From an uncultured Clostridia bacterium (GTDB taxonomy: Bacteria; Bacillota; Clostridia; Peptostreptococcales; Anaerovoracaceae): DNA of 64,000 nt. The stretch spans positions 124,001 to 188,000 of the forward strand of contig CALIBC010000179.1 of the NCBI GenBank assembly GCA_938045615.1, in the 5' to 3' direction. Both the position numbers and the translations under genes were made by a program. Of the stretch, positions 9,295-18,746 are shown in pieces (positions within the stretch are counted from its first letter, which is position 1; each line of letters begins with the position of its first letter). Below the pieces are notes generated by a model. It searched no databases. It saw nothing but the letters and a program-made list of their open reading frames with translations, and had not been told where the DNA came from.

Positions 9295-11748
9295 ATGAAT
9301 GAGAATTTGAATATAAAGGACGATAAGGCATTGAATGATGTGCCTCGCACGGGTGATGAAAACAACGGCTACAAGGAACCGGCATACGAGGTGTTGCCGT
9401 GCATTCCTTTGCGTGGCGTGACGGTTTTTCCCAATACCGTTGTACATTTTGATGTTGGAAGAGAAAAATCCATAAGAGCACTTGAAAGAGCCATGTCCTC
9501 CGACAAGCTTCTGTTTGTTTCCACACAGAAAGACGATAACATCCTGATCCCCACAGGTGAGGACATCTATGAGGTCGGAACGATCGTAAGGATAAAGCAG
9601 ATGCTCAAGATTCAGGGGGATGCCGTGCGTGTATTGGTTGAGGGTATTTCAAGAGGTTCTGTCATAGAAATTCTGAGTGCCGACAGCTTTTTCCCGGGAA
9701 CGACGGAAAGGGTTCGCGACGATTTCTTTTCTGCGGCCGTTCAACGGATTGAGGAGAAAGCCACGGAGGAAACAATATCCGTTGAGGACAAGGCGAGAGT
9801 CAGAATCATCGTGGATTCGTTCATGGAGTATGCCGCACTCACTTCCCACATTGCCGATGAGGTGATGGATAAGATCATGTCGGTGGCTGACCCTGCGGTT
9901 CTTTTGGACAAGATCGCAAATGAGATTATCGTTTCCCCGTCGAAAAAACAGAAAATCCTTGAGTCTCTTGATTTTTCGCACAGAGCCGCAATTTTGTGTG
10001 AAATGATAGCTGAAGAGAATGAAATCGCAGTTGTGGAAAAACAGCTTGCGCACAAGGTGAAAGAGAGCATAGACAAAGGACAGAGAGAATATTATCTCAG
10101 GGAAAAGCTCAAATCCATTCAGTCTGAGCTAGGTGTTGAGGCCGATGTGGAAACCGAAAGCACGGAGTGGCTCGAAAAACTGGATAAATTGAAACTGGAT
10201 AAAAAGACGGACGAGAAGATACGCAAGGAAATCGGAAAGTTTGCAAAGATGATTCCAAGTTCCGCCGAAAGCTCCGTGATCAGAAACTACGTCGAGACGA
10301 TTTTGGAATTGCCGTGGAGAAGCGCTTCTAAGGTAAACACGGATCTTAAAAAAGCCGAGAAAATACTGGAAGAAGATCACTACGGAATGAAGAAGATAAA
10401 GGATAGGATTCTGGAGTACCTAGCCGTAATACAACTTTCAAAAGCAATACGGGGACCTATACTGTGCCTGGTAGGGCCTCCGGGCGTCGGAAAGACGTCC
10501 ATCGCAAAATCTATTGCAAGAGCCACAGGCAGAGAGTTCATAAGGATGTCCCTGGGCGGTGTGAGGGATGAAGCTGAGATCAGAGGTCACAGAAGGACTT
10601 ATATAGGAGCGATACCCGGCAGAGTTATCAACGGAATCAAGGAGTCGGGCAAAAACAATCCGCTGTTCCTTTTTGACGAGATCGACAAGATCGGTGCTGA
10701 TTTTAAGGGTGATCCGGCATCTGCCCTCCTTGAGGTATTGGATCCGGAACAAAACAACACTTTTACTGACCACTTCCTTGAGATACCGTTTGATCTGTCA
10801 AAAGTAATGTTCATCACCACGGCAAACGACATAAGCACGATTCCGGGACCTCTTCGCGACAGAATGGAGATAATAAACGTGCCGGGATACACCAAGCAGG
10901 AAAAAGTAAAGATAGCGGAACGTTATCTTGTACCCAAGGAGATCAAGGAGAACGGTCTGAAAAAGGACAATCTCAACATATCTTCAAGAGCTATCGACGA
11001 CATTATAGAATACTACACCAGAGAGTCGGGTGTCCGCAATCTTCAAAGAAAGATTGCAGGTGTCTGCCGCAAAGTCGCCAAAAAAGTTGTGGTAGAAAAA
11101 GGCGGAAAATATCATGTCACACAAAGAAATCTTGAAAAATATCTCGACAAGCGCATATTCAAATACGATGTGGTCGAGGGAGAGAATCCTGTGGGTGTCA
11201 CCACGGGAATGGCATGGACGCAGGTCGGTGGTGATACGCTCAAAATCGAAACGGCGCTGCTTTCCGGAACGGGAAAGGTTACGCTGACAGGTCAGCTTGG
11301 GGATGTAATGAAAGAATCCGCTACGATCGGCGTAAGCTATGTCAGAAGCCTCGGTGACAAATACGGAATACCGAAGGATTTCTACAAGGACAGTGACATA
11401 CACATACATGTGCCCGAGGGAGCCGTTCCCAAGGACGGACCGTCCGCAGGCGTGACGATGTGCACCGCTCTTATTTCCACGCTTACCAACACTCCCGTTG
11501 ACAGAAACGTGGCTATGACCGGAGAAGTCACCTTGCGTGGGAAGGTGCTTCCGGTAGGAGGAATAAGAGAGAAAGTTCTTGCGGCGCACAGAGCGGGAAT
11601 TAAGAAGGTACTGCTGCCGAGGGAAAACAAGAAGGATATAGATGAAATACCGGCTTCGGTCAGAAAAGAGCTGAATTTTGTCTTGTTGGACAATGTTGAG
11701 GAAGCGCTTGAAAGTGCGCTTGTAAGAGGCGAGCATGTTAAAAATTGA
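9295..11748 (+). CDS. lon: ATP-dependent protease La (Lon)
   Basis: Homo-oligomeric AAA+ serine protease that degrades misfolded and regulatory proteins. ATG 9295 is preferred because TTGGAG lies about 9 bases upstream, giving 817 aa; ATG 9289 and TTG 9280 are in-frame alternatives. The N-terminal LAN domain begins at about residue 35 (LPCIPLRGVTVFPN). Walker A is GPPGVGKTS at about 388, with GHRRTYIGAIPGR downstream. The C-terminal peptidase has the catalytic Ser in PKDGPSAGVT and the catalytic Lys in the following RAGIKKVLLP segment. It overlaps ysxC by 14 bp. Confidence 0.98.
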   Translation: MNENLNIKDDKALNDVPRTGDENNGYKEPAYEVLPCIPLRGVTVFPNTVVHFDVGREKSIRALERAMSSDKLLFVSTQKDDNILIPTGEDIYEVGTIVRIKQMLKIQGDAVRVLVEGISRGSVIEILSADSFFPGTTERVRDDFFSAAVQRIEEKATEETISVEDKARVRIIVDSFMEYAALTSHIADEVMDKIMSVADPAVLLDKIANEIIVSPSKKQKILESLDFSHRAAILCEMIAEENEIAVVEKQLAHKVKESIDKGQREYYLREKLKSIQSELGVEADVETESTEWLEKLDKLKLDKKTDEKIRKEIGKFAKMIPSSAESSVIRNYVETILELPWRSASKVNTDLKKAEKILEEDHYGMKKIKDRILEYLAVIQLSKAIRGPILCLVGPPGVGKTSIAKSIARATGREFIRMSLGGVRDEAEIRGHRRTYIGAIPGRVINGIKESGKNNPLFLFDEIDKIGADFKGDPASALLEVLDPEQNNTFTDHFLEIPFDLSKVMFITTANDISTIPGPLRDRMEIINVPGYTKQEKVKIAERYLVPKEIKENGLKKDNLNISSRAIDDIIEYYTRESGVRNLQRKIAGVCRKVAKKVVVEKGGKYHVTQRNLEKYLDKRIFKYDVVEGENPVGVTTGMAWTQVGGDTLKIETALLSGTGKVTLTGQLGDVMKESATIGVSYVRSLGDKYGIPKDFYKDSDIHIHVPEGAVPKDGPSAGVTMCTALISTLTNTPVDRNVAMTGEVTLRGKVLPVGGIREKVLAAHRAGIKKVLLPRENKKDIDEIPASVRKELNFVLLDNVEEALESALVRGEHVKN

Positions 11749-12328
11749 CCGGGCAAATCTTGAGGCGGTCGCAGTCAAAAAGTCCCAGTATCCGCAGCAA
11801 GACATGCCGGAGATCGCATTTGCGGGCAGATCGAACGTCGGAAAATCGTCGCTACTGAATCTTTTGACAGGAAGGAAGAAACTGGCAAGAGTTTCAGGCG
11901 CCCCCGGAAAGACCAGGACAATAAATTTTTACGATGCGGACGGCATGTTCCGGATCGTTGATCTTCCAGGGTACGGATATGCCAAGGTATCCAAAACGGT
12001 GTCCCGGGACTGGGGCGCAATGGTGGAAAGTTATCTGGAAACAAGGGAAAACCTCTTGAAAGTTGTGCAGCTTGTGGACATAAGGCATGAACCGACCAAG
12101 GACGACATACAGATGTACGCATATCTGAAATATCACGGCCTTGATGGTATAGTGGTCGCCACCAAAGCGGATAAACTATCCAAAAATGAAAGATCCAAGA
12201 GTATATTGCGCATAAGAAAAGTTCTTGAGCTGAACTGCGATGATGTGGTAATACCGGTGTCTGCGCTCAAACGTACAGGTCGGGAACTTTTGCTTGAAGA
12301 AATTGAGAGACTGTTGCCCGTGGACTGA
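11735..12328 (+). CDS. ysxC: Ribosome biogenesis GTPase YsxC/EngB
   Basis: TRAFAC-class GTPase needed for assembly of the large ribosomal subunit. It is 197 aa, standard length. G motifs: G1 GRSNVGKSS (residues 31-39), G2 region GKTRTINFY, G3 DLPGYGYAKV, G4 TKADKLSK, and G5 VIPVSALKRTG. The start lies inside the lon 3' end, which repeats the lon-ysxC coupling seen in many Firmicutes. Confidence 0.97.
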   Translation: MLKIDRANLEAVAVKKSQYPQQDMPEIAFAGRSNVGKSSLLNLLTGRKKLARVSGAPGKTRTINFYDADGMFRIVDLPGYGYAKVSKTVSRDWGAMVESYLETRENLLKVVQLVDIRHEPTKDDIQMYAYLKYHGLDGIVVATKADKLSKNERSKSILRIRKVLELNCDDVVIPVSALKRTGRELLLEEIERLLPVD

Positions 12329-12463
12329 AAGGGCTGGGCAGAGGCAAATGTGAGGATAGTGCAACATATGCTTGACAACCAAGAGCTACGGTAAGAACAG
12401 TGGTAAAATAATCCGTGACAAGGACGGGGTGTTTGTTGTAAAATTTATCTCTAGGAGGACAAA

Positions 12464-13009
12464 GTGGCTGATAAAGAAGTGATAGGGAAAATTCTGTTTA
12501 CCGACAAGGACATAAGAAAAAAAGCGAAAGAACTGGGCAAGCAGATAACTTCGGATTACAGGGGAGAGGAGCTCATAATGCTGGGAACCCTGAAAGGCGC
12601 CGTGGTATGGATGAGTGAGCTTATGAAAAACATAGCGCTGGATGTGAAAATCGATTTCATATCCGCATCAAGCTATGGCTCGGGAACGACAAGTTCGGGT
12701 ATTGTAAAGATAAAAAAAGATATAAGCATGGACATATACAACAAACATGTTTTGATAGTCGAGGATATAGTTGATACCGGAACTACGCTAAAATTTTTGA
12801 AGGAATACCTTGAAGACAGAAATCCCCGTTCGGTCAAGGTATGCACGATGCTCGACAAGCCTTCGCGCAGAAAAAACGACGTATTTCCGGAATACACGGG
12901 TTTCAGTGTGGAGGATCTGTTTGTTATAGGATATGGCCTTGATTATGATCAAAAGTACAGAAATCTGCCGTATATAAGTTACCTTGAACCTGAGGACATA
13001 AACGCCTGA
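12464..13009 (+). CDS. hpt: Hypoxanthine phosphoribosyltransferase
   Basis: Salvages hypoxanthine (and usually guanine) to IMP/GMP with PRPP. It is 181 aa from a GTG start preceded by CTAGGAGG. The PRPP-binding motif is VLIVEDIVDTGTTL (about residues 95-108). The flexible loop region has the SSYGSGTTSSG motif and the C-terminus has VEDLFVIGYGLDYDQKYRNLPYI, all typical of bacterial HPRT. It stands alone: 135 bp from ysxC and 159 bp from pduL, both gaps without an obvious terminator. Confidence 0.95.
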   Translation: MADKEVIGKILFTDKDIRKKAKELGKQITSDYRGEELIMLGTLKGAVVWMSELMKNIALDVKIDFISASSYGSGTTSSGIVKIKKDISMDIYNKHVLIVEDIVDTGTTLKFLKEYLEDRNPRSVKVCTMLDKPSRRKNDVFPEYTGFSVEDLFVIGYGLDYDQKYRNLPYISYLEPEDINA

Positions 13010-13168
13010 ATGAGAAGCTTTGCGTTATGAGCTTTCCGGTGTTTGGCGTGCTTTGGGAGTCATGAGATTCAGAGGCTCATCCGGTAGGCCAGGGAAAAAG
13101 GCGACGGCATGATTATATATTCGTAAGATAAATGGAAAAGAGAATAGGAGAAAAGAGAGGTAATTATT

Positions 13169-13744
13169 ATGGGTTACAAATTGGAAATCAATGCTTCAAA
13201 CAAACACATCCATTTGGATCGTGAGGATCTGGACAAACTTTTCGGAGAAGGCTATGAACTTACATTCAAGAAGGCGCTTAAACAGCCGGGGCAGTTCGCT
13301 TCAGAAGAAAAGGTTCAGGTGATAGGCCCCAAAGGTTCATTTTCGGGGATCAGAGTTCTGGGACCCGTACGTAAGGATACGCAGCTTGAACTGGCACTGA
13401 CAGACTGTCGTCAGATAGGAATAGACGCACCTATAAGAGAATCGGGTCACGTGGAAGGAACCCCGGGCTGCAAACTCGTAGGTCCCAAGGGTGAAATGGA
13501 ACTTGAGTACGGCGTTATAGTCGCAAAGAGGCACGCCCACTTTTCTCCGGAGGATGCGAGAGAAGCCGGGGTTGAAAACGGACAGATCGTGAAGATCAAA
13601 ATTGAATCAAAAGAGAGAACAACGATCTATGATGATGTCGTATGTCGGGTTTCGGATTCATGTGCTACCGAGGTTCATGTCGATACCGATGAGGCCAATG
13701 CCGCGGCGATGGGCGGCGGTACGATATGCGAAATCGTTGAATGA
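13169..13744 (+). CDS. pduL: PduL-type phosphate acyltransferase
   Basis: Phosphotransacylase interconverting acyl-CoA and acyl phosphate (propanoyl or acetyl). It is 191 aa. The two zinc-ligand His pairs are visible: NKHIHL at residues 11-16 and KRHAHFS near 119, with GPKGSF / GPKGEM loops in the duplicated beta-barrel domains. A strong AGAGAGG site precedes the ATG. No microcompartment shell protein, acetate kinase or aldehyde dehydrogenase lies nearby, so this is likely a free cytosolic Pta substitute rather than part of a Pdu/Eut organelle. Confidence 0.92.
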   Translation: MGYKLEINASNKHIHLDREDLDKLFGEGYELTFKKALKQPGQFASEEKVQVIGPKGSFSGIRVLGPVRKDTQLELALTDCRQIGIDAPIRESGHVEGTPGCKLVGPKGEMELEYGVIVAKRHAHFSPEDAREAGVENGQIVKIKIESKERTTIYDDVVCRVSDSCATEVHVDTDEANAAAMGGGTICEIVE

Positions 13745-13755
13745 TTATTGCATGA

Positions 13756-13785
13756 GGGGATAGGCAGTTTGCGTATCCCCTTTTT
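13756..13785 (+). terminator. Intrinsic terminator after pduL
   Basis: GGGGATA (13756-13762) pairs with TATCCCC (13774-13780) and is followed by TTTTT. Confidence 0.8.
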
Positions 13786-13812
13786 GGAAATATGGATGAC
13801 GGGGGATAAAGC

Positions 13813-14604
13813 ATGAAAATGGATCTTCACATACACTCCACTTGCTCGGACGGAGCACTGTCACCGGTTGAACTTGTGAAGAAATTTCATAAAGATGAAT
13901 ATAATATAATAGCCATAACCGATCACGATACTGTGGAGGGCGTATCGGCGGCTCAGATTGCCGGAGAGGCATTGGATATGCAGGTCATTTCCGGAATAGA
14001 AATAGGAACGATTTTAGAAGATAAAGTTAAATTGCACATACTTGGATACTATATTGACACGCAGAACAAAAGGCTGACAGAGATGACGGAAGCGCTGAAG
14101 AAAGACAGAGAAGAAAGAAACAAGGCTCTTTTGGACATCCTGCGCAAAGACGGGTACGATATATCGGAAGACGATCTCAAAATCTTCAAAGGTCAGAAGT
14201 ATGTGGGGAAACCCCACTTTGCGTTGGCGTTGAAAAACAAGGGTTATGTGGAGACGGTGAAACAAGCGTTTGCCGACGGGAAGTTTCTTGATTCTCCACG
14301 GGTGCGAAAAATCGACAGGATATATGTTGATACGGCTTTGGCCATAGATATAATAAAAGAGGCCGGAGGTATTCCCGTTCTTGCGCATCCGATGAAAATA
14401 AGAGGTTTGGGTGACAAAGGTGGAGAAGAATTTTTCTCAAATCTCGACATCCTGCTCGGAAAGTTGAAAAGACTCGGTCTCAAGGGACTTGAGTGTTTTC
14501 ATCCGTCAGCGGATAAACGGCACGGTTTGCGGCTTGTAAAACTTGCGGACAAATATCATCTGCACATAACCCACGGTTCGGATTATCACGGGATTGCGGA
14601 GTGA
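13813..14604 (+). CDS. PHP domain metal-dependent phosphoesterase
   Basis: 263-aa PHP-family hydrolase, the YciV/RNase AM or 3',5'-nucleotide phosphatase type. Metal-binding motifs are in order: MDLHIHSTCSDG at residues 3-14, ITDHDTVEG at about 36-44, GIEIGT near 66, LAHP near 195, and the terminal THGSDYHG. Homologues release phosphate from nucleoside 3',5'-bisphosphates or trim RNA 5' ends; the substrate here is not certain. It starts just after the pduL terminator and is followed by glpP in the same direction. Confidence 0.88.
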   Translation: MKMDLHIHSTCSDGALSPVELVKKFHKDEYNIIAITDHDTVEGVSAAQIAGEALDMQVISGIEIGTILEDKVKLHILGYYIDTQNKRLTEMTEALKKDREERNKALLDILRKDGYDISEDDLKIFKGQKYVGKPHFALALKNKGYVETVKQAFADGKFLDSPRVRKIDRIYVDTALAIDIIKEAGGIPVLAHPMKIRGLGDKGGEEFFSNLDILLGKLKRLGLKGLECFHPSADKRHGLRLVKLADKYHLHITHGSDYHGIAE

Positions 14605-14721
14605 GAATTTGACTGCGGAAGCCTAACTTTAAGGAGTTTTGGGTGACCTTGACGAAGAAGAGTTGATGAACTGTTTTGATACGATGTCATGAAGTTTCGA
14701 TGCCGAAAGGAGAAAATTGAG

Positions 14722-15282
14722 ATGGCGGAGATAGATTTCATTAAAAATAAGATCGCGGCGGCGATAAGAACGGAAAAGGATTTCAGTGCTGCGCTCAGGT
14801 CGCGGGTGGACATGATCTTTTTACTTCATTCCAATATAATGACTTTGAATGCCAGCGTAAGGGAAATCCGCAGTGCGGGGAAGAAAGCGTTTGTCCACGT
14901 GGACTTTGCGGAAGGTATAGGGAGAGACCGGGCCGGTCTTGAGTTTTTGAGAAAAATGGGTGTTGACGGTATCTGCACCACAAGGACAAGTCTCGTAAAG
15001 ATGGCAAAAGACATAGGCCTCTACACGGTACAGCGCTTCTTTATGATAGATTCTCATTCTGTGGGCACGTCGCTGGATTCCATAAAATTCTCCAAGCCGG
15101 ATATTGTAGAGATAATGCCCGCGATCGTAACCAAGAAAATCAGAGAGTTCTCTTCACTTGTGGACGTTCCGATAATAGCGGGCGGGCTTATAGAAACCGA
15201 AGAAGAGATAAAAGCCGCACTTGATGCAGGCGCAAGCGTGGTTTCCACCGGGGAGACGGCGCTTTGGTCCATGGATATATAG
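14722..15282 (+). CDS. glpP: Glycerol-3-phosphate responsive antiterminator GlpP
   Basis: RNA-binding regulator that, with glycerol-3-phosphate, lets transcription read through leader terminators of glp genes in Bacillus. ATG 14722 (AAAGGAGA upstream) gives 186 aa. A TIM-barrel-like pattern is visible: KAFVHVDFAEGIGRD near residue 55, GVDGICTTRTSLVK near 81, QRFFMIDSHSVGTS, DIVEIMPAI near 132, IIAGGLIETEEEI and STGETALW at the C-terminus. No glpF/K/D genes lie in the window, so its targets are elsewhere or it acts on another leader. Confidence 0.9.
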   Translation: MAEIDFIKNKIAAAIRTEKDFSAALRSRVDMIFLLHSNIMTLNASVREIRSAGKKAFVHVDFAEGIGRDRAGLEFLRKMGVDGICTTRTSLVKMAKDIGLYTVQRFFMIDSHSVGTSLDSIKFSKPDIVEIMPAIVTKKIREFSSLVDVPIIAGGLIETEEEIKAALDAGASVVSTGETALWSMDI

Positions 15283-15313
15283 TGACTGCGGCGAGTGAGA
15301 GGAGATTTTACAT

Positions 15314-16987
15314 ATGAAAATAATGTTTTGCGGCGCATCGTCGGGAGTCACCGGATCATGCCATCTGCTAAAGACGGAAAAACACAATTTGCTTATGGAC
15401 TGCGGTCAGTTTCAGGGCGGAAAGGCGCAGGAGCTCTTAAACTATGAGCCTTTTCCTTTTGAGCCTGCGGAAGTTGAGGCGATGATACTGTCGCATGCGC
15501 ACATCGACCACTGCGGGAGGATTCCGCTGCTGGTGAAGCGGGGATTTCGCGGAAAGATTTATTGCACGGATGCGACGGCGGATTTGCTTGAAGTTATGCT
15601 GCTTGACAGTGCCCACATACATGAGATGGACGCGGCATGGCAGAGCAAGAGGAACCTGCGCGCCGGCAAATCTCCCGTTGAGCCGCTGTACACGACGGAA
15701 GATGCGCAAGAATCGCTGAAGTACATAGTTCCGATCCTTTATGACCAGCAGATACAGATAAACGAGGATATGAAAATCGTATTCAACGATGCCGGACACA
15801 TATTGGGGTCGGCAATAACCGAAATCTGGGTAAGGGAAGACGACAAGGAGAGCAAAGTCGTGTTCTCGGGTGACCTTGGTATGGAGAACAGAGCGATCCT
15901 GCGTGATCCCACAATCATAAAGAAAGCTGACTGCGTGATCATGGAAACCACGTACGGAAACAGAAACCATGAGAAAAACTCGACCAGTATCAACAAGCTT
16001 ATAGATATCGTTCTCAAGACGGTCAAAAGAGGTGGGAGTGTTGTAATACCATCGTTTGCGGTGGGAAGAACGCAAGAGTTGATTTTTGAATTCAATCGCT
16101 TTTATGAAGAATCGAGTCCCGACTACAAGAAAGAACTGGACGGTGTTGAAGTTATAGTGGACAGCCCGATGGCGACAAATGCCACTGAAGTTTTCAGAAA
16201 GAATGCGCAGGTATTTGACGACGAAACCAAGGAATACATATTGCGAGGAGACAATCCTCTTGATTTCAAGAATCTCAGGTTCACAAGAAGCACGGAAGAA
16301 TCTCAGGCTCTGAACTTTGACAAGAGTCCAAAAGTAATCATATCGGCCAGCGGAATGTGTGAAGCGGGCAGAATAAGGCACCACCTGAAACATAACTTGT
16401 GGGATGCCAGAAACAGCATAGTGTTTGTGGGATATCAGGCGCAGGGCACTCTTGGAAGAAGCATACTTGAGGGAAAGAAAGACGTTACCCTTTTCGGCGA
16501 AGAAGTTCATATAAACGCACAGATATACAATTTGGAAGGCTTCTCGGGACATGCGGATCAAAATGGACTTTTTGCTTGGGTCTCCGGCTTCATGCAACGT
16601 CCAAAACAGATTTTTCTGGTGCACGGTGAAGAGGACGCGAAGAAGGATTTTGCCAAACTTTTGCACGATGAGCTCGGGTATGATCCGATAGTTGTTTTGG
16701 GGAATTCGGAGTTTGACATAGAGCAGGGGGATGTTTCCGTGGTAAATATGGAGGAAGCGACAGCCGTGGGCGCCGATGACGATGATGTTCAGAAACTGCG
16801 AAGCAAAATTTCCCGGATCGGGGATGAACTTCAGGGGATTTTGTATAATGCAAAGCTTTCCATGGGGGACACGATCGCAAAGGATAAACTCGTGAAGATA
16901 AATAACGTGGTTCAGGAACTGGAGAAGGCGACTATAAACCTTGGAACCGCCGTAAACCTGAGAGATGATTCGGTCTCGGGCAAGTGA
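15314..16987 (+). CDS. Metallo-beta-lactamase / beta-CASP RNase-like protein
   Basis: 557-aa RNA-processing-type hydrolase related to CPSF73/Ysh1-like bacterial proteins. The metallo-beta-lactamase domain has the zinc motif SHAHIDHCG (residues 59-67), DAGHILGSA near 157 and SGDLG near 186. The inserted beta-CASP domain has GGSVVIPSFAVGRTQE near 237, SASGMCEAGRI near 347 and the late GFSGHADQNGL near 412. A ~100-residue helical tail (about 460-557) follows the catalytic part. Acts presumably on RNA in the cytoplasm; exo- versus endonuclease cannot be decided by eye. Confidence 0.88.
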   Translation: MKIMFCGASSGVTGSCHLLKTEKHNLLMDCGQFQGGKAQELLNYEPFPFEPAEVEAMILSHAHIDHCGRIPLLVKRGFRGKIYCTDATADLLEVMLLDSAHIHEMDAAWQSKRNLRAGKSPVEPLYTTEDAQESLKYIVPILYDQQIQINEDMKIVFNDAGHILGSAITEIWVREDDKESKVVFSGDLGMENRAILRDPTIIKKADCVIMETTYGNRNHEKNSTSINKLIDIVLKTVKRGGSVVIPSFAVGRTQELIFEFNRFYEESSPDYKKELDGVEVIVDSPMATNATEVFRKNAQVFDDETKEYILRGDNPLDFKNLRFTRSTEESQALNFDKSPKVIISASGMCEAGRIRHHLKHNLWDARNSIVFVGYQAQGTLGRSILEGKKDVTLFGEEVHINAQIYNLEGFSGHADQNGLFAWVSGFMQRPKQIFLVHGEEDAKKDFAKLLHDELGYDPIVVLGNSEFDIEQGDVSVVNMEEATAVGADDDDVQKLRSKISRIGDELQGILYNAKLSMGDTIAKDKLVKINNVVQELEKATINLGTAVNLRDDSVSGK

Positions 16988-17065
16988 TGGGGCATGCGTG
17001 TGAAAGTTTTGAGCTTGAGCTATATGCCGGATGCCGCAGGAAAGGGAAGAAGTGAGGAATGATAT

Positions 17066-17992
17066 TTGAGAGACAATAAAGTAACCGGCGCAAGGTTGAA
17101 AAAGGGCAAACTGATATTGTTGCTGAGTTTGCTGGCCATATTCTGGGGGATGTCCTTTTTTGGATCAAATGTTGCTCTGCGGCACATGAATACATTCCAA
17201 ATCCTCGCGGTGAGATGGACCATTGCGGCGGCGATCTTTCTTGTGCTGATCTTGATGGGAAAAGTTAAATTTCATATAGACAGAAGATTTCCATGGCTGC
17301 TTGTCACCGGAATACTTCAGCCATGTCTCTATTCCATCTTTGAAACGGAAGGCGTGCGCTTGACTTCCACATCGGAGTGTTCTATCTTTATTGCTGCGAT
17401 CCCGGCGTCGGTGCTTCTTACCGGCATTTTATTTTTTGGAAAAAAGAGCAATTACAGAATTACCAGTGGCATCATACTTGCGTTTCTGGGCGTTGTCGTC
17501 TGTACCGCCTTTGCGCCCGGATTCAGGATGGAGGCAAAGGCTACGGGCTACCTCACGCTGTTTGGGGCGGTTCTATGTAGTGCTTTCTACACGCATTGCT
17601 CGGGGAAAGCGGGTGAGACGTACAATACTATGGAAGTCACCGCAGTGATTGCGATATCGGCAGGGATGTTTTTTAACCTGATTTCACTTGCTACAGGCAA
17701 CGGATTTACGGGATTTGCCGAATGCATAAAACACAGGGATGTTTTGATAGCCGTATTGTTTTTGGGTATTTTTTGTTCATCCATCTGTTATGTGATCTTC
17801 AATTACGTACTGTCAAAGATGAATACGGCGGTGGTATCAAACATAACCGCAAGCTCGACGACGGCTATAGGAGTGATCTCAGGCGTGATTCTTGCGGGTG
17901 ATCCGGGAGGTCTGTTTACCGTGGCGGGACTTACTTTGACCATTGCCGGAGTATGGATTTCCGGTAGCCGATTGGAGAAAACACAACGCTAA
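17066..17992 (+). CDS. DMT/EamA family transporter
   Basis: Drug/metabolite transporter superfamily permease, 308 aa, from a TTG start with GAGG eight bases upstream. Ten hydrophobic segments form the usual two EamA repeats (about residues 12-145 and 160-300). Characteristic spots include IFWGMSFFGSNVALRHM in the first helix and ASSTTAIGVISGVILAGDP in the ninth, with an FNYVLSKM motif before it. Substrate unknown. The next gene begins 25 bp later. Confidence 0.9.
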   Translation: MRDNKVTGARLKKGKLILLLSLLAIFWGMSFFGSNVALRHMNTFQILAVRWTIAAAIFLVLILMGKVKFHIDRRFPWLLVTGILQPCLYSIFETEGVRLTSTSECSIFIAAIPASVLLTGILFFGKKSNYRITSGIILAFLGVVVCTAFAPGFRMEAKATGYLTLFGAVLCSAFYTHCSGKAGETYNTMEVTAVIAISAGMFFNLISLATGNGFTGFAECIKHRDVLIAVLFLGIFCSSICYVIFNYVLSKMNTAVVSNITASSTTAIGVISGVILAGDPGGLFTVAGLTLTIAGVWISGSRLEKTQR

Positions 17993-18017
17993 ATTCAGTT
18001 TACGGAAAGGGGATAAG

Positions 18018-18746
18018 ATGATCTTGGGAAGGAAGAATTACGGAAGGAAAAAGCGAAACCGAAAAACATCGATGTTTCTCTTGGTTGTGATGATTTCATT
18101 GCTATCTTATGCCGTTCATATTTTTGTTGTGGAAAAAAACGATATCGCAACCACTTCCGGGATACCGGAATGGAAGGGTGAGGCCTACGTGAAAGTCAAT
18201 GGAGGCAGACCATATTTTAAAGAAAGTGAGCTTTCAACCGCAAGATACGAAAAACATGAATCTCTGGATGAACGGGGAAGAGCCACAGGTGGGACGGCTT
18301 GTCTGGATAAGGCTGGTATGGCAAAAGGACAGCGGGATTACATAGGAATGATACATCCTACGGGATGGCACTACCGCAAATACAATTTCATAAAAGGAAG
18401 ATTGTTGTATAACAGATGTCATCTTATAGGCTGGCAACTCACCGGCAGCACGGCAGATCGCAGAAATCTTGTGACCGGCACAAGGTATATGAATGTTAGA
18501 GGAATGCTTCCGTGGGAGAATAAACTGGCGGATTATCTGCGAAGTACAAACAAGCATGTGATGTACAGAGTAACCCCTGTGTACAAAGGCACCGAAGCGC
18601 TGTGCAGAGGGGTCAGAATGGAGGCGATGTCGGTCGAGGACAAGGGAAGGAGTCTCTCATTCAATGTGTACTGCCACAACGTGCAGCCCGGGGTCGAGAT
18701 AGACTATGCAACCGGCGAAAGTGCGAAAGAGGAAGATCCGAGATGA
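18018..18746 (+). CDS. Membrane-anchored DNA/RNA non-specific endonuclease
   Basis: ATG 18018 gives 242 aa with a basic N-terminus, one hydrophobic segment (about residues 18-37; signal anchor) and an extracytoplasmic nuclease domain of the EndA/NucA-like beta-beta-alpha-metal family. The active-site region reads YNRCHLIGWQLTGSTADRRNLVTGTRYMN near residues 132-160; His is the expected general base and the Asn in RRNLVTG the metal-side Asn. Like several streptococcal and clostridial homologues it has NRCH instead of DRGH. Likely used for extracellular DNA degradation or uptake. Its stop overlaps the next start (ATGA). Confidence 0.87.
   Translation: MILGRKNYGRKKRNRKTSMFLLVVMISLLSYAVHIFVVEKNDIATTSGIPEWKGEAYVKVNGGRPYFKESELSTARYEKHESLDERGRATGGTACLDKAGMAKGQRDYIGMIHPTGWHYRKYNFIKGRLLYNRCHLIGWQLTGSTADRRNLVTGTRYMNVRGMLPWENKLADYLRSTNKHVMYRVTPVYKGTEALCRGVRMEAMSVEDKGRSLSFNVYCHNVQPGVEIDYATGESAKEEDPR

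Noticed and set aside
12372..12410. TTGACA element upstream of hpt
   Set aside because: The nearest -10-like hexamer (TAAAAT) is about 26 bp away, too far for a normal promoter.
15437..16666. 409-aa open frame on the - strand inside the beta-CASP gene
   Set aside because: Antisense shadow of a conserved gene with low-quality composition and no ribosome binding site.
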